Assembly (NCBI GenBank): GCA_001650955.1
Contig: LXYP01000007.1
Span: forward strand, 1-64,000
Direction of reading: 5' to 3'
DNA length: 64,000 nucleotides
Source: Sphingomonadales bacterium EhC05
GTDB taxonomy: Bacteria; Pseudomonadota; Alphaproteobacteria; Sphingomonadales; Sphingomonadaceae
Of the stretch, positions 53,177 through 63,093 are shown piece by piece (positions within the stretch are counted from its first letter, which is position 1; each line of letters opens with the position of its first letter). Made by a program: the position numbers and the translations under genes. The notes under the pieces were generated by a model, which was not told where the DNA came from, did not search any database, and saw only the letters and a program-made list of their open reading frames with translations.

Positions 53177-54685
53177 TTAGAGATCAAAACTCACGCCTTG
53201 GGCCAGCGGCAGATCGTCCGAATAGTTGATCGTGTTGGTCGCGCGCCGCATATAGGCTTTCCAGGCATCGGAACCGGATTCGCGGCCGCCTCCGGTTTCC
53301 TTCTCTCCGCCAAAAGCACCACCAATTTCAGCGCCTGACGTGCCGATATTGACATTGGCGATGCCGCAGTCCGACCCTGAAGCCGACAGGAATTGCTCTG
53401 CCTCGCGCATGTTCAACGTGAATATCGAAGAAGACAGGCCCGCATCAACCGCATTTTGCAGCGCAATGGCTTCGTCGAGATGCTGGTAACGCATCACATA
53501 GAGGATTGGCGCGAAGGTTTCCTGACAGACAATGTCCGTCTGCCGGTCCATTTCAACAATCGCCGGATGGACATAGAAAGCCGCATCATCACCACTGTCG
53601 AAACGCTGCCCGCCTGAAACAATACCGCCCTGCTCTGTTGCCTGCCTCAAAGCGGCCTGCATTCCGTCAAAGGCCTGCTGGTCAATCAGCGGTCCGACCA
53701 ATGTATCGCCAGTCAGCGGATCACCAATCGTGATGCTCGCATAGGCGGCCTTGAGCGGTGCCATCAGCTTCTCGTATATCTCGTCATGAACAAACAGCCG
53801 CCGCATGCTGGTGCAGCGCTGTCCGGCGGTACCCGCCGCGCTGAACAATATCCCGCGCACCGCCATATCAAGATCAGCGGATGGCGTGACGATACAGGCG
53901 TTGTTGCCGCCCAGTTCGAGAATCGATTTGGCGAAACGACCGGCGAGGCGCTGGCCGACGGATCGGCCCATCGCAGTGGAACCGGTTGCCGAAACCAGGG
54001 GGACGCGCGGATCGTCGACCAATGCCTCGCCAATCTCGCGACCACCGATGATCAGGCCGGCCAGCCCATCCGGCACATCATCGAAATCGGCGGCGACTTG
54101 GGCAAATATTGCATGACAGGCAATCGCGGTCAGCGGCGTTTTCTCCGATGGCTTCCACACCACGCTATTGCCGCAGACGAGCGCAAGGGCGGCATTCCAT
54201 GACCAGACCGCCACGGGAAAATTAAACGCTGAAATCACCCCGACAACGCCCAGCGGATGCCAGGTTTCCATCATCCGGTGTCCGGGGCGTTCCGAAGCAA
54301 TGGTCAGCCCGTAAAGCTGCCGCGACAGGCCAACCGCAAAATCGCAGATGTCGATCATCTCCTGCACTTCGCCAGCGCCTTCGGACGGGATTTTGCCTGC
54401 TTCGATCGAGACCAGCCGCGCGAGATCATCCTTATGCTTCCGCAAGGCATTTCCAAATAATCGCACCAGTTCGCCGCGGCGCGGGGCGGGCAACGACCGC
54501 CATGTCAGGAAGGCTTGATGGGCTTGCCCGATGACTTGATCGACCCGACCGGCATCATCCATGTCCAAGGCGGCAATTTCTTCCCCGGTCAGGGGCGAGG
54601 TGACGCTGAGATCGCCACCAGCTATCCGGCGAGGGTCAATTCCCATATGGCTGAATATTTCGGCGGTCTGCTGGACATATGACAT
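53177..54685 (-). CDS. Aldehyde dehydrogenase, ALDH7-like (aminoadipate semialdehyde)
   Basis: 502 residues from the second ATG, which follows GAGGAACC. FNFPVAVWSWNAALALVCGNSVVWKPSEKTP, ELGGNNACIVTPSADL with Glu near 255, and GTAGQRCTSMRRL with catalytic Cys near 289 are present. The GNNA and QRCTSMRR forms mark the ALDH7/antiquitin branch, which oxidises alpha-aminoadipate semialdehyde in lysine breakdown. A related aldehyde is possible. Confidence 0.9.
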   Translation of the reverse strand: MSYVQQTAEIFSHMGIDPRRIAGGDLSVTSPLTGEEIAALDMDDAGRVDQVIGQAHQAFLTWRSLPAPRRGELVRLFGNALRKHKDDLARLVSIEAGKIPSEGAGEVQEMIDICDFAVGLSRQLYGLTIASERPGHRMMETWHPLGVVGVISAFNFPVAVWSWNAALALVCGNSVVWKPSEKTPLTAIACHAIFAQVAADFDDVPDGLAGLIIGGREIGEALVDDPRVPLVSATGSTAMGRSVGQRLAGRFAKSILELGGNNACIVTPSADLDMAVRGILFSAAGTAGQRCTSMRRLFVHDEIYEKLMAPLKAAYASITIGDPLTGDTLVGPLIDQQAFDGMQAALRQATEQGGIVSGGQRFDSGDDAAFYVHPAIVEMDRQTDIVCQETFAPILYVMRYQHLDEAIALQNAVDAGLSSSIFTLNMREAEQFLSASGSDCGIANVNIGTSGAEIGGAFGGEKETGGGRESGSDAWKAYMRRATNTINYSDDLPLAQGVSFDL

Positions 54686-54782
54686 GACGGTTCCTCTTCG
54701 AGACTGGCCGTCGTCAAATGGCATTCACCCTGATCAATTGCAAATGAAACACGGACAAGTTGAGCCGGCTGGGTGGTTGCAC

Positions 54783-54816
54783 AAAAAAAGGCCGGGATGC
54801 TTGCACATCACCGGCC
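54783..54816 (-). terminator. Terminator downstream of amtB
   Basis: Stem GGCCGG/CCGGCC extended by GATG/CATC with a bulged A, followed on the minus strand by seven T residues. It closes the glnK-amtB transcript. Confidence 0.8.
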
Positions 54817-54849
54817 ATAAGTTGTTTGTTCGCAGGAGGAACAAGGTGA

Positions 54850-54886
54850 GGCGCCGACCCCAATTTGGGAGGAGAGAGTCGGCGCC
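54850..54886 (-). promoter_or_regulatory. Nine-base GC-rich hairpin directly behind amtB
   Basis: GGCGCCGAC and GTCGGCGCC pair perfectly around an 18-base loop that itself can pair (CCC/GGG). It begins 8 bases after the amtB stop and has no T-run. It could stabilise the mRNA 3' end ahead of the true terminator. Confidence 0.45.
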
Positions 54887-54893
54887 AAACTGG

Positions 54894-56198
<1,305 letters not shown>

Positions 56199-56214
56199 TA
56201 TCATGCTTCCCCGA

Positions 56215-56553
56215 TTATAGTGCCGTGTCGCCGGTTTCGCCGGTGCGGATCCGCACGGCGTCGTCCATAGCGAAAGTGAAAATCTTGCCGTCACCGATGG
56301 AATCGCTTCCCGCTGCAGATTGAATTGCCTCGACGGCTTGCGCAGCAATTTCACTGCTACACGCAACTTCAATTTTGAGCTTCGGCACCATGTTGGTGGT
56401 ATATTCCGCGCCGCGATAGACTTCGGTTTGACCCTTTTGGCGCCCGAAGCCTTTGACTTCGGTCACCGTCATCCCCGACACGCCAACACCGGTTAAGGCT
56501 TCACGAACGTCATCGAGCTTGAATGGTTTAATTATGGCTATGATAAATTTCAT
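56215..56553 (-). CDS. glnK: Nitrogen regulatory protein PII
   Basis: 112 residues. KFIIAIIKPFKLDDVREALTGVGVSGMTVTEVKGFGRQKGQTEVYRGAEYTTN carries the T-loop with uridylylated Tyr51 (QTEVYRGAEY), and IGDGKIFTFAMDDAVRIRTGETG is the C-terminal ATP/2-oxoglutarate site. It binds and blocks AmtB under nitrogen plenty. Driven by the sigma-54 promoter just upstream. Confidence 0.96.
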   Translation of the reverse strand: MKFIIAIIKPFKLDDVREALTGVGVSGMTVTEVKGFGRQKGQTEVYRGAEYTTNMVPKLKIEVACSSEIAAQAVEAIQSAAGSDSIGDGKIFTFAMDDAVRIRTGETGDTAL

Positions 56554-56587
56554 TACGCCCCCTGTGTTTTATTACCGAGGATATCTC

Positions 56588-56603
56588 TGCAAAGGGCGTG
56601 CCA
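56588..56603 (-). promoter_or_regulatory. Sigma-54 promoter of glnK-amtB
   Basis: On the minus strand TGGCACGCCCTTTGCA is an exact match to TGGCACG-N4-TTGCA, with the invariant GG and GC ten bases apart. It ends 34 bases before the glnK ATG, allowing a short leader. NtrC/RpoN activation under nitrogen limitation is the expected control; I do not see a clean NtrC site in the AT-rich 70 bases upstream. Confidence 0.9.
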
Positions 56604-56695
56604 GACTCGCAAAGCCTTGGAATCCAACAAAGGACTCAGGATCGGCCCATTAAGAAAGTGTAAATTTTGTGCAATGCAACAATAATGCCTATTAT

Positions 56696-57514
56696 TTAGG
56701 CAGGGAGATTGCTCAGTTTTTCAACAATTTCTGGAATGATCGTCTCAGTCTCCCGGCGGCCGATGTCGATAAGTTCGGCAGCGCGCGTGAAATTCTGCAT
56801 ATCAATATGGCCAACCGGCGGCGAGAGGGCAAAATCCGGCGGATCAAGGGCCAGTGAATAGCGGCCAAGGTTTCTCAGCGAGAGACCGACCGAGGCACGG
56901 ACGATGGCAATGCTGTTCGGTTCCTTCCCGTCGTCACGCGCGATTCCGGCCATAACTGCGCGACTGACGAAGTCATCCTGCAAATTGACCGAGAGGCAGA
57001 GATTGTCCGGAGCCAATTCACGGGCAGGTGATACCGGCACGGGCAAGGCCGCCCCGCCATCCACCAACAGCCGGCCTTCAAACTCGACAGGTTTGAATAT
57101 GCCCGGCAAAGACATCGAAGCCCGAATGGCGGGCACCAGCTTGCCCGACTTCATCACGATTGTATCGCCGGTCCGCAAATCGGCGGCAATCGCGGCGATC
57201 GGTATCGGCAAATCCTCAAAATTGAGATGCCCGAGTTCACTCTCCAGCTCTTTTTCGATGGTCCGCGCACCCATGACGGCGCCGCGTTTGAAATGCGGAT
57301 CCATGAAGCGGATCAGATTACGGAAATTGGCGGTCCGGGCTGTTTCCTCAAGATAGTCGAGCTTGCCAGCCGCATAGCTAGCCCCGGCAATCGCACCGAT
57401 CGAGGTGCCGGAGATAGCGGCGACCTCCAAAGGCGATTCATCAATCGCTCGCAACACGCCGATATGCGTCCAACCGAGCCCGGCTCCACCACCAAGTGCA
57501 AGAGAAATCTTCAT
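56696..57514 (-). CDS. Patatin-like phospholipase
   Basis: 272 residues, no signal peptide. SLALGGGAGLGWTHIGVLRAI gives the glycine-rich oxyanion loop, ISGTSIGAIAGASYA the GxSxG nucleophile near 40, and LLVDGGAALPVPVSP the DGG acid of the Ser-Asp dyad near 155. It hydrolyses acyl esters of lipids. It is next to a DUF2007 gene, overlapping by four bases. Confidence 0.92.
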   Translation of the reverse strand: MKISLALGGGAGLGWTHIGVLRAIDESPLEVAAISGTSIGAIAGASYAAGKLDYLEETARTANFRNLIRFMDPHFKRGAVMGARTIEKELESELGHLNFEDLPIPIAAIAADLRTGDTIVMKSGKLVPAIRASMSLPGIFKPVEFEGRLLVDGGAALPVPVSPARELAPDNLCLSVNLQDDFVSRAVMAGIARDDGKEPNSIAIVRASVGLSLRNLGRYSLALDPPDFALSPPVGHIDMQNFTRAAELIDIGRRETETIIPEIVEKLSNLPA

Positions 57515-57723
57515 AGCGAGACATCCTCAGCCAATATTGCTTTGGCCTCCGCAACATCTTCGGCAAGCACCATGACCCGGGCGGGCAAAGCCAGGCCCGC
57601 GCCTTCGACAATATTCACGCCGCTGTCGAAGCAGACGGTACCAACGCCTGCTGCTTCGAGACGCCCCCTGATGATCTCGGCCTCGACCGCATGCATATGA
57701 CGGGACAGTTCAACCAGACTCAT
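57511..57723 (-). CDS. DUF2007 signal-transducing-like protein
   Basis: 70 residues starting MSLVELSRHMHAVEAEIIRGRLEAAGV; the LEAAGVGTVCFDSGVNIVEG run and the ARVMVLAEDVAEAKAIL end fit the ACT-like DUF2007 domain. It binds an unknown ligand. The stop overlaps the patatin start; it is four bases behind the PPOX gene, so the three are one unit. Confidence 0.8.
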   Translation of the reverse strand: MSLVELSRHMHAVEAEIIRGRLEAAGVGTVCFDSGVNIVEGAGLALPARVMVLAEDVAEAKAILAEDVSL

Positions 57724-57727
57724 AAAG

Positions 57728-58303
57728 TCACATATCCTGCGGGTCAAAAAAGCGCTCGGTCGCGCGGGACGGCAGACCATCAATGCTGGTTGTTGTCGCT
57801 TTGACCTTTTCGAACCATTCTTCCTCACCTGACTGCGCATGATATTTGACCAGGGTTGGGCGTTCTTTTTCCATGGTCATCTGAGGGACGCCGTAACCGC
57901 AACTGGTTTGCACCGATTCAACTGCAATATCAAAAATCTGGCGTGTGCCCGGCAAAATCTGAAAATGTTCGGACAGTTCATCCCAACTGTCATCCTGCGG
58001 GAGCACTGGAATGCCCGTTCCATAGATCCGCGTAATCAGCGCCGGGTTGCCAAAATTGTTGAACATGATCGTGATCCGTCCCTGGTCCGGCTGTTCGGCG
58101 ACCAGATGCGCATGAGTTTCATTGCCCGAACCCCGCAGGTCGAGATAAGCAACCCGCTTGGGTCCCAAGACGCGAAAAACATCATAGCCCTTGGGAGACA
58201 GATTGACGCGGCCATCTGCTGCCGCCGTTGCTACAAAGAACATCGGCTGTTTTGCAATAAACGCGATATGATCATCAGTCAGCGCTTCAAAAAACTCGGC
58301 CAT
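57728..58303 (-). CDS. Pyridoxamine 5'-phosphate oxidase-family flavoprotein
   Basis: 191 residues. FFVATAAADGRVNLSPKGYDVFRVLG and VAYLDLRGSGNETHAHL are the split-barrel FMN motifs; the later YGVPQMTMEKERP block is common in this subgroup of PPOX proteins. It lacks the C-terminal PNP-oxidase domain, so it is not PdxH; the substrate is unknown. Runs with DUF2007 and patatin. Confidence 0.85.
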   Translation of the reverse strand: MAEFFEALTDDHIAFIAKQPMFFVATAAADGRVNLSPKGYDVFRVLGPKRVAYLDLRGSGNETHAHLVAEQPDQGRITIMFNNFGNPALITRIYGTGIPVLPQDDSWDELSEHFQILPGTRQIFDIAVESVQTSCGYGVPQMTMEKERPTLVKYHAQSGEEEWFEKVKATTTSIDGLPSRATERFFDPQDM

Positions 58304-58316
58304 GCCTCAATCCTTC

Positions 58317-58820
58317 TCAATAAAATGGTCCGCCAAACAGCAGTTTCCAGACCACCACCAACAACCAGTGGATGACGATGACAGGCCACAGAGACTGCGA
58401 CACGATCCTTATATGGGCCAATACTATGCCGAGTATGAACGTAGCAAATAGAAACGACGGCTGCAGGAAAATAGCCGACCAGGGCGGTCCGAAAGTCAGC
58501 GCCTGAAACGGATGCCAGAGGACAAAGAGGAAAATCGACAACCAATTGCCCCACCGCTGGGAAAATGTCGCAAACCAGGAAAGCAAAATACCGCGAAAAA
58601 TTATCTCTTCGCAAAAGGCGGGGACGAAGAAGAGGATGACCAACGCGAGCAGCGCGGTTTGTGCGTCGTTCACCGGGCTAAAACTCAGCCATCCGCCAAT
58701 CGCGCCCGCCACGGCAATGATCAGGGCCGTTGGCGCAGCAAAAAGGGCCGCCGTCTTCCATTGGCTCGCGGCTGGCCAAAATTTTACGGCCGCCCACGTC
58801 TGTCTAAGTGCTGCCTGCAT
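58317..58820 (-). CDS. CPBP-family intramembrane glutamic protease
   Basis: 167 residues, five or six helices. FFVPAFCEEIIFRGILLSW near 72 has the EExxxR motif, FLFVLWHPFQAL the FxxxH, and VIVIHWLLVVVW the last metal-like histidine. The family includes prenyl proteases and bacteriocin-immunity proteins. The start is taken at the ATG just behind the DUF924 stop; longer versions would overlap that gene. Confidence 0.85.
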   Translation of the reverse strand: MQAALRQTWAAVKFWPAASQWKTAALFAAPTALIIAVAGAIGGWLSFSPVNDAQTALLALVILFFVPAFCEEIIFRGILLSWFATFSQRWGNWLSIFLFVLWHPFQALTFGPPWSAIFLQPSFLFATFILGIVLAHIRIVSQSLWPVIVIHWLLVVVWKLLFGGPFY

Positions 58821-58824
58821 TTTG

Positions 58825-59367
58825 TTACCAGCTCGCACCGGCATCGATAGCGGCCTGTTCCTCTGGGCTCGTCCGACGGCCCAAAAGTGCATTTCGATGG
58901 GGGAAACGACCAAATTTGGCGATCACATCGCGGTGGCTATTGGCAAATTTCTCGTTGCTGCCAAGCCGGGCGAACAGAATCACAGACTTATTCTGCAGAT
59001 TGATATCTTCCGCGTGCATGAACGGCATATATAGAAATGGTCGCTGTTGTTCGGTGAGCGGCTGATCGAGCCCGAGATCTACAGCCTTCTCCGCTATCTG
59101 CTGGGCCAGATGGTCGGTGGAAAACGCATCAGCCTGGTCACGAAACATGTTGCGTGGGAACTGGTCGAACAGGATGATGGCTGCGAGCGCGGTTTGCGGA
59201 GCATCCAGAAACGCATCGGCGCTTTTCGATTTCTGTTTTTCCCACAGCTCGAGAAACCGCTCCTTGCAGATGGTGTCGACGGCTTCGTTTTTGTTCCACC
59301 AGTCTTTGGGGTTGAGTTCTTCAAACCAGAAGCTGAGGATTTCGTCAGGCCAGCGTTCGGATATCAA
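58825..59367 (-). CDS. DUF924 family protein
   Basis: 180 residues beginning LISERWPDEILSFWFEELNPKDWW. The block AAIILFDQFPRNMFRDQADAFSTDHLA and the QQRPFLYMPFMHAED run are hallmarks of DUF924, an all-alpha soluble family of unknown activity. The start is TTG with GGGGG five bases ahead and overlaps the tldD stop by three bases. Confidence 0.85.
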   Translation of the reverse strand: MISERWPDEILSFWFEELNPKDWWNKNEAVDTICKERFLELWEKQKSKSADAFLDAPQTALAAIILFDQFPRNMFRDQADAFSTDHLAQQIAEKAVDLGLDQPLTEQQRPFLYMPFMHAEDINLQNKSVILFARLGSNEKFANSHRDVIAKFGRFPHRNALLGRRTSPEEQAAIDAGASW

Positions 59368-60800
59368 GCCGTCCCCCCGACCGTCAATCCATCGACCAGC
59401 AATGTCGGTTGCCCAACGCCAGCCGGCACCGATTGCCCGCCTTTGCCGCACATGCCAATACCTTCGTCGAGCGCCATATCATTGCCGATGCCGGTGACTT
59501 TGGTCAGCGCCGTCGGGCCGTCGCCGATCAGCGTGGCACCCTTGATCGGCGCGCCGAGCTTGCCATTTTCAATCTTGTAAGCCTCGGTGCAGGAGAAGAC
59601 GAATTTGCCCGAGACGATATCAACCTGACCGCCGCCGAAGCTTTTGGCGTAGATGCCGTTCTTAACCCGGCTCATCAGCTCGGCCGGATCATCCTTGCCA
59701 CCACGCATGAAGGTGTTGGTCATCCGCGGCATCGGCGCGTGGGCATAGCTTTCGCGGCGACCATTGCCGGTTGCGGGCACGCCCATCAGGCGGGCATTCA
59801 AGCGATCCTGCATATAGCATTTGAGAATGCCATCCTCGATCAGGACATTTTCCTGAGTCGGTGTGCCTTCATCATCAATGCTCAATGACCCGCGCCGCTC
59901 CTTGATCGAACCATCGTCAACCACAGTCACGCCGGGCGCGGCAACCCGCTGTCCGATTTTGCCCGAAAAAGCGCTGGTCCCCTTGCGGTTGAAATCCCCT
60001 TCGAGGCCATGGCCAATGGCTTCGTGAAGAATGATTCCGGGCCAGCCGGGGCCCAACAAAACGGTTTGTTCGCCGGCCGGTGCATCGACGCTTTCGAGAT
60101 TGACCAGCGCCTGCGCCAGGGCTTCATCGACCGCACGGTTCCAGCGATCTTCCTCGAACAGCTGGTCATAGAGATAGCGGCCACCCATGCCGAAATTGCC
60201 GGATTCGCGACGGCCATTTTGCTCGGCAACAATTGAGACATTGAGACGCACCAATGGCCGTACATCGGTAGCGATGAATCCGTCAGGCCGGACAATTTCC
60301 ACAACGCTCCAGCTGCCCGACAGGCCGACAGACACTTGTGCGACCCGGGGATCACGCGCGCGCGCCGCTTTATCGATCTGCTGGCAAAGCGCGACCTTCT
60401 TGGCAAAGGGAATAGTCTCCAAGGGATTGGCTGCACCATAGAGATGCTGGTTGTTGCCGCGCGGCGGCGGCGCCAGTTCACCTTTTGCCGGATCGAGCAA
60501 TTGCAATGTCTGCGCGGCCCGCTTGATCGCAGCTTCGCTAATTTCATTGCTGTGCGAAAATCCGGTCATCTCGCCGGACACACCACGCAGGCCAAATCCG
60601 CTATCGGTGCTATAATCGGCTGTCTTCAATCTGCCATCGTCAAAGCCGAAACTCTCCACTGCGCTATATTGCAGATAAAGTTCGCCATCATCGCAGGCGG
60701 ACAGGGATTGGGAGACAAGAGATTTTGCACGCTCAGGATCGAGTCCATCGGAGTTGTACAGAAACGAGCGGGGATCAATATTTTGCATCATATCGATCAT
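59364..60800 (-). CDS. tldD: Zinc metalloprotease TldD
   Basis: 478 residues. LHEAIGHGLEGD near 256 carries the HExxxH zinc motif, and the RGGKDDPAEL and NGRRESYAHAPMPRMTNTFM blocks are typical. TldD works with TldE/PmbA as a protease for peptide maturation and CcdA/microcin processing. No tldE is in the window. It heads the DUF924-CPBP cluster. Confidence 0.95.
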   Translation of the reverse strand: MIDMMQNIDPRSFLYNSDGLDPERAKSLVSQSLSACDDGELYLQYSAVESFGFDDGRLKTADYSTDSGFGLRGVSGEMTGFSHSNEISEAAIKRAAQTLQLLDPAKGELAPPPRGNNQHLYGAANPLETIPFAKKVALCQQIDKAARARDPRVAQVSVGLSGSWSVVEIVRPDGFIATDVRPLVRLNVSIVAEQNGRRESGNFGMGGRYLYDQLFEEDRWNRAVDEALAQALVNLESVDAPAGEQTVLLGPGWPGIILHEAIGHGLEGDFNRKGTSAFSGKIGQRVAAPGVTVVDDGSIKERRGSLSIDDEGTPTQENVLIEDGILKCYMQDRLNARLMGVPATGNGRRESYAHAPMPRMTNTFMRGGKDDPAELMSRVKNGIYAKSFGGGQVDIVSGKFVFSCTEAYKIENGKLGAPIKGATLIGDGPTALTKVTGIGNDMALDEGIGMCGKGGQSVPAGVGQPTLLVDGLTVGGTA

Positions 60801-60840
60801 ATAGAAACGAAATGGGTGGCGTACACCCCTTTACTGGCGA

Positions 60841-61053
60841 TTATTCGCCTGCAGGGTCTTCGACGACGCCATCTGCAGGACCGCCGATGAGGACAAAGCG
60901 CCGGTCGCAATAGCCGCAATCGACATAGCCCTTGTCATCAATTTCGAGCCAGACTCGGGGATGGCCAAGCGCTGCGCCACCGGGAATGTCGGTCGCGCCA
61001 TCACAGGCGTTGCGTTTCTTGGCGGTTCTGACAATTTCTGGAGCGTCGATCAT
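60841..61053 (-). CDS. CHCC zinc-finger protein (NDUFS6-like)
   Basis: 70 residues. [42 protein letters not shown] has the Cys-His-Cys-Cys spacing of zf-CHCC, the bacterial relative of complex I subunit NDUFS6. ATG chosen at the third of three close candidates. Short, widespread in Alphaproteobacteria; function unsettled. Confidence 0.85.
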   Translation of the reverse strand: MIDAPEIVRTAKKRNACDGATDIPGGAALGHPRVWLEIDDKGYVDCGYCDRRFVLIGGPADGVVEDPAGE

Positions 61054-61121
61054 CCTGCGCAATTAGCAATGGTTGCTAGTCCATGCAACTGGCACCGCAA
61101 CAATAATTCAAATTGAGCGAG

Positions 61122-61667
61122 TCAGAGATAGTCCACGGTCATCGTGAAGGTGCCGGAATATTCGCCATCGGTCTGATTGGCATCGACATTCAAACGGCCG
61201 CCAACAGTCAGATTATAGACTCCGGCATTGGGCAAGCGTCCTCGCACAAAAGTCCCGAAATTGCGTCCGCCGTTGCCGATTCCCATCTGATTAATCAGCA
61301 TTGAATCGGTACCATTTGCGTGGGTTATGGTGGTTGAGCCCGCGATCGTAACATCCACAACCTGATTGCGCGTACCATATATGATGAAATTGGCACGGCT
61401 CGGATTGCCACCAGCCAGCGTAACGCCGCCGGATGAGGTGACATTATTGTTTCGCGTATCGATAAAGACGGTGCCCGCTGAAGCGCCTGCAATCATATCG
61501 CCAAATTCGAGCGGGGCCGTATTGACCACCGAGAGCGGCCCAATCGTGACCGCCCGGGAATCCGACGTTGCGGATTGGGCATGCGCAGCGGGCGCGGTTG
61601 CGAGGGCTGCAAGCATCAGCAAAAGGCCGCCGCTCAAGCGGGAAAAATGATGGTCTCTGGTCTGCAC
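61122..61667 (-). CDS. DUF4402 secreted protein, copy 1
   Basis: 181 residues. The signal peptide ends at APAAHAQ. The mature part is a beta-sandwich with TIGPLSVVNTAPLEFGDMIAG at the start and the last strand ...FTMTVDYL. Same layout as the two genes to the right, about 90 bases apart from the next. DUF4402 has no established role. The start codon is GTG. Confidence 0.83.
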   Translation of the reverse strand: MQTRDHHFSRLSGGLLLMLAALATAPAAHAQSATSDSRAVTIGPLSVVNTAPLEFGDMIAGASAGTVFIDTRNNNVTSSGGVTLAGGNPSRANFIIYGTRNQVVDVTIAGSTTITHANGTDSMLINQMGIGNGGRNFGTFVRGRLPNAGVYNLTVGGRLNVDANQTDGEYSGTFTMTVDYL

Positions 61668-61758
61668 AACGCACCTATAGGGTCAAATTGGTAAATAAAG
61701 GCTTCAGCTCATGGTTAAAGGCCGGTTAACCGGCAACGCAGCTGGACAGAAGCACGGC

Positions 61759-62307
61759 TCAAAAATAGTCGATATTGACGGCAAATGTACCACGATATGT
61801 CCCAGGCATCTGATTGGGCCCGACTCGCAGCTGACCGCCAACACGATAGGTCACTTCACCCGCAGCGTTGAGCGAGCGATTGCGGCGCCCGTCGAATCGG
61901 AACCGATTGACGCGCATTCTTTCGGTTCCGCCATCACGGACAATGAATATGCGGTTTTGCCCGCTGGAAATTCGAACGCGTAGTAAAGGAGTGCCCGAAG
62001 CGGTGAACGAGGCAGCCGTCGGAGTCCCGCCAATCGCGATTGCATCGCCGCTGCGCTGGTTCAGATTGCCATTTCTCGGGTTGAGCCGAAAAACGCTATT
62101 CGAGCCGCCCGGAACAAAATCACCAAAAAAGAGATCGGCATTTTTGGTGACCACCACGGACTGATTGATCGTCGTGCGCGTTTCGCCACTTGCCGGCGCC
62201 GCAATGGCTGGAGAAAATGGCAAAGAACAGGCAGCGCATGCCATGAACAAAGTGACCTTGGAACGGTAAGTCTTGTCGGCCGCGTTGATGATTATTTTCT
62301 TTATCAT
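61759..62307 (-). CDS. DUF4402 secreted protein, copy 2
   Basis: 182 residues; ATG with AGGAG seven bases upstream. Signal peptide to AIAAPASG, then VVTKNADLFFGDFVPGGSNSVFRLNPRNGN and a terminal ...FAVNIDYF. Aligned by eye with copies 1 and 3 over the whole length (FGDxxxG, ARxxFxxxGxxxxVxxS blocks, D-Y-aromatic end). The three probably arose by tandem duplication. Confidence 0.83.
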   Translation of the reverse strand: MIKKIIINAADKTYRSKVTLFMACAACSLPFSPAIAAPASGETRTTINQSVVVTKNADLFFGDFVPGGSNSVFRLNPRNGNLNQRSGDAIAIGGTPTAASFTASGTPLLRVRISSGQNRIFIVRDGGTERMRVNRFRFDGRRNRSLNAAGEVTYRVGGQLRVGPNQMPGTYRGTFAVNIDYF

Positions 62308-62409
62308 GACCAAGCTCCTAGCGGTAAGCTCATGAAATTATGTTGATTTAACTAGTTAAAAGGGCGTTAGCTATTATCTGATATCGCATCGGCGGCAGCG
62401 CCAAACCGA

Positions 62410-62967
62410 TCAGAAATATTCGATCGTGACATCAAATGAGCCGCGATAATTTCCGGGAGCCTGATTGGCGCCAATCCGCAGCCGTCCGCCAACAAAATAG
62501 GTCGCCTGTCCCGAAGCATCGAGAATCTGGTCGCGCAGACCGGCACGGTTGCCCAGCCAGAAATCATTGACGCGCATGGTTTCGGTACCGCCGACCCGGA
62601 CGATATTGATACTATTTTGAGAGCGCCGGATATTGGCTTGCGCAAAAGGTGTACCCGTTGCAGTGAATGACGCGCGGGATGTTGTCCCACCGATCACAAC
62701 AGCATCACCATTCAGCTGCGTCATGATTCCGGTTACGGCGTCGATGCGAAAATCACTATTGGCCGCGCCGGCGACAAAATTCCCAAAGATAAGATCACTA
62801 TTCTTGATGACCGTAAGCGGTTGCCGAACTTCGGCACTCAACGAGCTATTGATCGTATCTGCGAGCGCGGGCGCGGGCATAGCAAGACAAGGGAATGCCG
62901 ACAGTAATAGAGCTGCCCGCGAAATTCGCAACTTTCCCGCTCGTTTCTGATTGTCCATTCGTTCCAT
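62410..62967 (-). CDS. DUF4402 secreted protein, copy 3
   Basis: 185 residues, signal peptide to APALAD. The mature part has LTVIKNSDLIFGNFVAGAANSDFRIDAVTG and ends ...FDVTIEYF. It is closest to copy 2 (GGTxTxASFTATGTPF shared). The conserved end strand may serve for assembly or secretion. Surface adhesion or pilus-like subunits are plausible but unproven. Confidence 0.83.
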   Translation of the reverse strand: MERMDNQKRAGKLRISRAALLLSAFPCLAMPAPALADTINSSLSAEVRQPLTVIKNSDLIFGNFVAGAANSDFRIDAVTGIMTQLNGDAVVIGGTTSRASFTATGTPFAQANIRRSQNSINIVRVGGTETMRVNDFWLGNRAGLRDQILDASGQATYFVGGRLRIGANQAPGNYRGSFDVTIEYF

Positions 62968-63093
62968 GACAACTGCAATAGGCGCGAGATGCGAAACAAT
63001 CGCTGATCGAACTGGTTAATCCCCGATTGACCTTGTTTTTGACACACCGCCAAAGCCTTTGATTGTGAAGAAAAATATGGGTATGCCGCCGTC

